Source of the DNA: Enterococcus durans NBRC 100479 = LMG 10746
GTDB taxonomy: Bacteria > Bacillota > Bacilli > Lactobacillales > Enterococcaceae
Direction: 5' to 3'
DNA length: 33,809 nt
Assembly (NCBI RefSeq): GCF_001544215.1
Contig: NZ_BCQB01000031.1
Location: forward strand, 1 to 33,809
Shown here: piece by piece, positions 29,520 to 33,809 of the stretch
Numbering within the stretch: position 1 is the first letter of the stretch
Layout: every line of letters starts with the position of its first letter
Made by a program: the position numbers and the translations under genes
Notes under the pieces: generated by a model
What the model was told of the DNA's origin: nothing
Seen by the model: the letters and a program-made list of their open reading frames with translations, nothing else
The model's database searches: none

Positions 29520-30773
29520 TTAGCGCAAAAATGCGGCATTCATTCCAGCAACATGTCCAGTTGCAAAAGCTGCGGTAATGTTGAATCCTCCTGTATAGCC
29601 ATTGACGTCCAGTAGTTCTCCTGCAAAAAATAAACCTTGGAGCAATTTACTTTCTAAAGTTTTTGGATTAACTTCCTTGAGGGAGACTCCGCCACCAGTG
29701 ACAAACGATTTTTCAATCGGGAAAGTCTTGCTGATTTTGAAAGTGAAGGATTTACAAAGCTGTATGAAAGCCTGAGTCTCTTTTTCAGTCGTGTGTAAAC
29801 CTAGTTGATCTGTTAGCTGACTTTTTTCTAAGAAAAAGAGAAGTAGTCTTTCTGGTAAAAATCCATGCCAAGCATTTGCTAAAGTTTTTTTCGATTGCTT
29901 GCTTTTTTGTGTCAGTTCACTCGTTAATTCCTGCACTGAACGTGTAGGAAAACAATCTAATACTACAGTAACAGCTTTCTCTGTTTTTTTCAGTTCTTGA
30001 TTGATAAAACTGGAGCATCGAAGAGCAGCAGGCCCAGAAATACCAAAATGAGTGAAGAGCAGATCCATCACATGTTCGGTCACTACTTTTCCTTTACTAT
30101 TCAGAACACTTAGAGAAATATCTTGTAGAGAAAGTCCTTGTAATGACTTATCTGTGATAAATGGTTCTTCTGAAATCAGTGGGGATTCCGTTGCGTAAAG
30201 CGGCGTAATGGTATGCCCTACTTTTTTCAGGATTTTATAGCCATCTCCTGTAGAACCAGTCGAAGGATATGTCCGTCCGCCAGTGGTCAAAATAACGCAG
30301 GGTGAATTGAATTCTTCAAATTCAGTCCGTACACCATAAATTTTCCCATCTCGATGGACTAATTTTTCTACACGTGCCCCAAATAACATCGTGACGCCCA
30401 GTTCCTTTAAGCGATGAAGCAATGCTTCAATGATTGTTTTTGATTTATTTGTCACAGGAAACATTCTCCCGTGGTCTTCTTCTTTTAAATGCACACCTTG
30501 GGATTCAAAGAATTCCATGATGTCAAAGTTATTCCATTGAGAAAAGGTACTATACAAAAATTTACCGTTTCCAGGGATATGTGCAATCAAATCCTCAACA
30601 GGACGATTATTCGTGACATTACATCTGCCACCGCCGGTCATTAATAATTTTTTTCCAGCTTTTTTGTTTTTCTCAATCAAAAGTACTTTTGCACCATGTT
30701 CGGCAGCACTGATAGCAGCCATCATGCCGCTCGTACCTGCACCAACAACAATTACATCGTACGTCATTTCCAT
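29520..30773 (-). CDS. HI0933-like FAD-dependent flavoprotein
   Basis: A 417-residue NAD(P)/FAD-dependent oxidoreductase (HI0933/YtfP/BaiN group). Seen are the N-terminal GAGTSGMMAA dinucleotide-binding motif (residues 11-20), the family signature KKLLMTGGGRCNVTN (42-56), GGRTYPSTGSTGDGY in the middle and a C-terminal GGFNITAAFATGHVAG FAD-closing motif. The biochemical role of this subgroup is poorly defined; BaiN reduces bile acid intermediates in Clostridium, but homologues are widespread in non-gut bacteria. GAGGTGAG precedes its start; ATG at 30773 or the next at 30767 are both possible. Monocistronic, divergent from gdhA. Confidence 0.92.
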   Translation of the reverse strand: MEMTYDVIVVGAGTSGMMAAISAAEHGAKVLLIEKNKKAGKKLLMTGGGRCNVTNNRPVEDLIAHIPGNGKFLYSTFSQWNNFDIMEFFESQGVHLKEEDHGRMFPVTNKSKTIIEALLHRLKELGVTMLFGARVEKLVHRDGKIYGVRTEFEEFNSPCVILTTGGRTYPSTGSTGDGYKILKKVGHTITPLYATESPLISEEPFITDKSLQGLSLQDISLSVLNSKGKVVTEHVMDLLFTHFGISGPAALRCSSFINQELKKTEKAVTVVLDCFPTRSVQELTSELTQKSKQSKKTLANAWHGFLPERLLLFFLEKSQLTDQLGLHTTEKETQAFIQLCKSFTFKISKTFPIEKSFVTGGGVSLKEVNPKTLESKLLQGLFFAGELLDVNGYTGGFNITAAFATGHVAGMNAAFLR

Positions 30774-30887
30774 TTTCTCACCTCAAAGAAAGTGTAGCAT
30801 ATTTCGAGGAAAGAAAGCAGAAAATGTTTTGAGGAACGAGGGTAAATAAGCTAAAATGTAAGAAGATCATAAAAGGAGCGTGAAACG

Positions 30888-32237
30888 ATGACAAATGCAA
30901 CAGAGTATGTACGATTGATTCAAGAAAAACTTCATCAACAAGACAATGGACAAGAAGAATTTCTGCAGGCAATTGATGAGTTTATGCCATCAGCTACCAA
31001 GTTTTTAGAGAAACATCCTGAATACATCAATCGTAACATCTTGGGTATACTGACCGAACCAGAAAGAATCATTCAATTTCGAGTACCATGGCAAGACGAC
31101 GAAGGAAACTGGCAAGTGAATCGTGGGTATCGAATCCAATACAATTCAGCTATCGGACCTTACAAGGGCGGATTGAGATTTCATCCAAGCGTCAATTTAA
31201 GTATTTTAAAGTTTCTTGCATTTGAACAGATTTTCAAAAATAGTTTGACTGGTTTGCCAATCGGTGGCGGAAAAGGCGGAAGTGATTTTGATCCTAAAGG
31301 AAAATCGGATGATGAAATCATGCGCTTTTGTCAAAGTTTCATGCTAGAATTGTCGAAACATATCGGACCTTCTATCGATGTTCCTGCTGGAGATATCGGA
31401 GTAGGTGCAAGAGAAATCGGCTACTTGTTTGGAGAATATAAACGATTGAAACAATACGATGCTGGTGTTTTGACAGGTAAACCGCTTGATTTCTGGGGAA
31501 GTAAGATTCGTACAGAAGCAACTGGCTATGGGCTAGTTTATTATGTCAAACATCTCTTACATGCAGAAAACGAATCATTCGCAAATAAAACAGTTTTTGT
31601 TTCTGGTAGTGGGAATGTCGCTATTTATGCGATAGAAAAAGTACATGAACTAGGTGGTAAAGTAGTTACATGCTCAGATTCAAGTGGCTATATTTACGAT
31701 CCAGAAGGGATAGATCTCTCTTTATTGAAAGAAATCAAGGAAGAAAAACGTCAGAGATTGACGGAATATGCTAAAGTACGCCAATCTGCTGTCTATCATG
31801 CGGATGCCTCTGTTTGGACATTAAAGGAAAAAGGAGAAATCGCTCTTCCTTGTGCAACACAAAATGAAATCACTGAAAATCTCGCCCGCAATTTAGTAGA
31901 AAATGGGATAATGATCGTAGCAGAAGGAGCAAACATGCCATGTACCTTTGATGCTGTTTCTGTCTTTGAACAAGCGGATGTCTGGTACTGTCCAGGAAAA
32001 GCAGCAAATGCCGGTGGAGTTGCTGTTTCAGCAATAGAAATGAGCCAAAATTCACAACGATTATCGTGGGAAAGTGAAAAAGTCGATCAGCAATTAGATG
32101 AGATCATGCAGACGATTTATCAAACTTGTCGTAAGACTGCTGCGGAATATGGCAATGAAAAAAATCTTTTATTAGGCGCAAATGTCGCAGGCTTTGAAAA
32201 AGTCGCAAAAGTAATGTATGCCCAAGGTTTGGTGTAA
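30888..32237 (+). CDS. gdhA: NADP-specific glutamate dehydrogenase
   Basis: A 449-residue hexameric glutamate dehydrogenase of the short, 50-kDa class, converting 2-oxoglutarate and ammonia to glutamate. Conserved lysines Lys93 (YKGGLRFHP), Lys117 and catalytic Lys129 (GGGKGGSDF) show the same 24- and 12-residue spacing as in the Clostridium enzyme. DIGVGAREIGYLFGEY and the dinucleotide-binding VFVSGSGNVAIY follow. GGAG stands nine bases before the ATG. A short 114-base divergent spacer separates it from the flavoprotein gene. No dedicated regulator is seen. NADP rather than NAD use is inferred from overall similarity and class. Confidence 0.95.
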   Translation: MTNATEYVRLIQEKLHQQDNGQEEFLQAIDEFMPSATKFLEKHPEYINRNILGILTEPERIIQFRVPWQDDEGNWQVNRGYRIQYNSAIGPYKGGLRFHPSVNLSILKFLAFEQIFKNSLTGLPIGGGKGGSDFDPKGKSDDEIMRFCQSFMLELSKHIGPSIDVPAGDIGVGAREIGYLFGEYKRLKQYDAGVLTGKPLDFWGSKIRTEATGYGLVYYVKHLLHAENESFANKTVFVSGSGNVAIYAIEKVHELGGKVVTCSDSSGYIYDPEGIDLSLLKEIKEEKRQRLTEYAKVRQSAVYHADASVWTLKEKGEIALPCATQNEITENLARNLVENGIMIVAEGANMPCTFDAVSVFEQADVWYCPGKAANAGGVAVSAIEMSQNSQRLSWESEKVDQQLDEIMQTIYQTCRKTAAEYGNEKNLLLGANVAGFEKVAKVMYAQGLV

Positions 32238-32350
32238 TAATTGAAATTTTCTTGGAAATATTAACCTCAAATTACTTATTTGCTTGAAAAATTGTAAAAA
32301 AAAACGTAAAGTATAACCTGTATATTGATCTTTTAAGGAGGAATAAAAAA

Positions 32351-33697
32351 ATGGCACATATTCATTTTGATTATTCAAAAGTTGCACCATTTGTCAATGA
32401 ACATGAGTTAGGTTACATGCAAAGCCAAGTATCAATGGCTGACAAAGTATTACGTGAGGGTACAGGTGCAGGAAGCGACTTCCGTGGTTGGATCGACCTA
32501 CCTACGAATTATGACAAAGAAGAATTTGCGCGTATCAAAGAAGCAGCTAAAAAAATCCAATCTGATTCTGAAGTATTAGTAGTTATCGGTATTGGTGGTT
32601 CATACCTAGGTGCCCGTGCTGCGATCGATTTCTTGAATCACACATTCTACAATCTATTAGATGGGGACAAACGTCAAGCACCACAAATCTTCTTTGCCGG
32701 AAATTCAATCAGTTCAACGTATATTTCTGACTTGATCGAAGTAATCGGAGATCGTGATTTATCAGTTAACGTTATTTCAAAATCTGGAACAACTACTGAA
32801 CCAGCGATTGCCTTCCGTGTCTTTAAAGAATTACTTGTTAAAAAATACGGACAAGAAGAAGCAAACAAACGTATTTACGCTACAACTGATAAAGCAAAAG
32901 GTGCTGTTAAAGTAGAAGCAGATGCAGAAGGTTGGCAAACATTTGTTATTCCTGATGATATTGGCGGACGTTTCTCTGTATTGACTGCTGTAGGTTTATT
33001 ACCAATCGCAGTTAGCGGAGCAGATATCGATGCATTGATGCAAGGTGCTGCCGATGCAAGTAAAGCATACTCAAGTGACAAACTTGAAGAAAACGAAGCT
33101 TATCAATACGCTGCAATGCGTAACATCCTTTACCGTAAAGGCAAAGTAACAGAATTGTTGATCAACTATGAACCAGGAATGCAATACTTCTCAGAATGGT
33201 GGAAACAATTATTCGGAGAATCAGAAGGAAAAGACCAAAAAGGCATTTATCCTTCAAGCGCAAACTTCTCTACTGACTTACACTCATTAGGTCAATATAT
33301 CCAAGAAGGTCGTCGTAATATCTTTGAAACGATCGTTAAAGTGGAAAAACCTCGTAAATCAATCACAATTCCTGAACAAGCAGAAGATCTAGATGGATTA
33401 GGCTACTTACAAGGAAAAGAAGTTGATTTTGTAAATACAAAAGCTTTCGAAGGAACATTACTAGCGCACACTGATGGTGACGTGCCAAACTTATTAGTTA
33501 AAATTCCAGAAATGGATGCTTACACATTAGGTTACACAATGTACTTCTTTGAAATTGCTGTAGGTATCTCAGGTTACCTAAATGGCATCAATCCATTTGA
33601 CCAACCAGGTGTTGAAGCGTATAAGAAAAACATGTTCGCACTTCTAGGCAAACCAGGCTTTGAAGACCTTGCCAAAGAATTGAACGAACGCCTGTAA
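32351..33697 (+). CDS. pgi: Glucose-6-phosphate isomerase
   Basis: A 448-residue phosphoglucose isomerase interconverting glucose-6-phosphate and fructose-6-phosphate. Motifs are [14 protein letters not shown] (about 77-90), [13 protein letters not shown] (phosphate binding), [19 protein letters not shown] (PGI signature) and [14 protein letters not shown] with a catalytic Glu. The length fits the Firmicute short form. AAGGAGGAATAAAAAA gives a strong ribosome site. The AT-rich leader contains TATAAC near 32310, part of a probable promoter. The codon choice (strong bias towards a few codons) fits a highly expressed glycolytic gene. It ends 112 bases before the window edge. Confidence 0.97.
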   Translation: MAHIHFDYSKVAPFVNEHELGYMQSQVSMADKVLREGTGAGSDFRGWIDLPTNYDKEEFARIKEAAKKIQSDSEVLVVIGIGGSYLGARAAIDFLNHTFYNLLDGDKRQAPQIFFAGNSISSTYISDLIEVIGDRDLSVNVISKSGTTTEPAIAFRVFKELLVKKYGQEEANKRIYATTDKAKGAVKVEADAEGWQTFVIPDDIGGRFSVLTAVGLLPIAVSGADIDALMQGAADASKAYSSDKLEENEAYQYAAMRNILYRKGKVTELLINYEPGMQYFSEWWKQLFGESEGKDQKGIYPSSANFSTDLHSLGQYIQEGRRNIFETIVKVEKPRKSITIPEQAEDLDGLGYLQGKEVDFVNTKAFEGTLLAHTDGDVPNLLVKIPEMDAYTLGYTMYFFEIAVGISGYLNGINPFDQPGVEAYKKNMFALLGKPGFEDLAKELNERL

Positions 33698-33809
33698 GAT
33701 AAGGGTTTTTAAGCGTTTATTAAAAAGGTGTACCCAAAACATGTTGGCTTTAAGATGAAAAATGGTACCCATTCAGGTACCCAAAACGAAAGGATGGCTC
33801 TTTTTAGGG
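33698..33809. other. Downstream edge with repeated GTACCCAAAAC
   Basis: No complete gene fits. GTACCCAAAAC occurs at 33730-33740 and 33777-33787, with GGTACC also at 33764-33769 and 33776-33781. An ORF from ATG 33755 runs off the window but has no ribosome site, so I do not call it. A role (repeat, operator or leader of the next gene) cannot be decided from this fragment. Confidence 0.4.

Noticed and set aside
33755-33809. Open frame running off the window end
   Set aside because: Only 18 codons are visible and there is no ribosome site before the ATG.

Overview
The window is low-GC Firmicute chromosome, almost certainly an Enterococcus and most like the E. faecium group. This rests on the tmRNA tag peptide AKNENNSYALAA, strong AGGAGG-type ribosome sites, AT-rich spacers, a gdhA-pgi pair, lipoteichoic acid synthase beside an OmpR-type two-component system, and a recurring 'GGGACAGAAGTGTTT' intergenic repeat. 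No insertion sequence, prophage, CRISPR array, tRNA or rRNA gene is visible. The genes read as chromosomal backbone plus small accessory metabolic cassettes.

Layout. (1) 1-5.5 kb, sulfur amino acid module: a PLP-dependent Cys/Met lyase or synthase on the minus strand, divergent from RidA, a single-cysteine CoA-disulfide-reductase-like flavoprotein and a TcyP-like cystine carrier; a convergent YheO-type PAS/HTH regulator follows. A palindrome TGATAA-N4-TTATCA occurs before the lyase, twice before ridA, and before the regulator, tying these genes into one probable regulon. (2) 5.7-9.7 kb: a GNAT acetyltransferase, the acetoin genes alsS-alsD, and free methionine-R-sulfoxide reductase. (3) 10-12.8 kb: a small protein, a MarR-nitroreductase-monooxygenase operon with tandem operators, and an unrecognised minus-strand protein. 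(4) 13-17.4 kb: a T-box leader with an apparent Met (AUG) specifier before a SAM hydroxide adenosyltransferase and a complete ECF transporter (S, fused A-A, T); a 12-bp tandem repeat containing stop codons separates the first two genes. (5) 17.5-20.4 kb: a PH-domain protein, a gene-poor stretch, a small ORF, ssrA (tmRNA) and a Cof-type phosphatase. (6) 20.4-26.7 kb, probable envelope region: SdpI-like membrane protein, response regulator, histidine kinase, then on the minus strand ltaS and a degenerate ABC-transporter-like pair whose ATPase has lost Walker A. (7) 26.8-33.7 kb, housekeeping: an RlmI-like rRNA methyltransferase, aroD, ybaK, a HI0933-type flavoprotein, gdhA and pgi.

Themes. Sulfur metabolism recurs (cystine uptake and breakdown, methionine sulfoxide repair, a Met T-box over a SAM-cleaving enzyme and an ECF importer). 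The best candidate for an underdescribed system is the operator-linked cystine module with its PAS regulator; the Met T-box/SAM-hydrolase/ECF operon is second. The intergenic repeat family is also notable: one copy carries its 28-base hairpin tip in inverted orientation relative to another, and a third lacks the central hairpin. All functional statements are from reading translations and motifs by eye; no database search was run.
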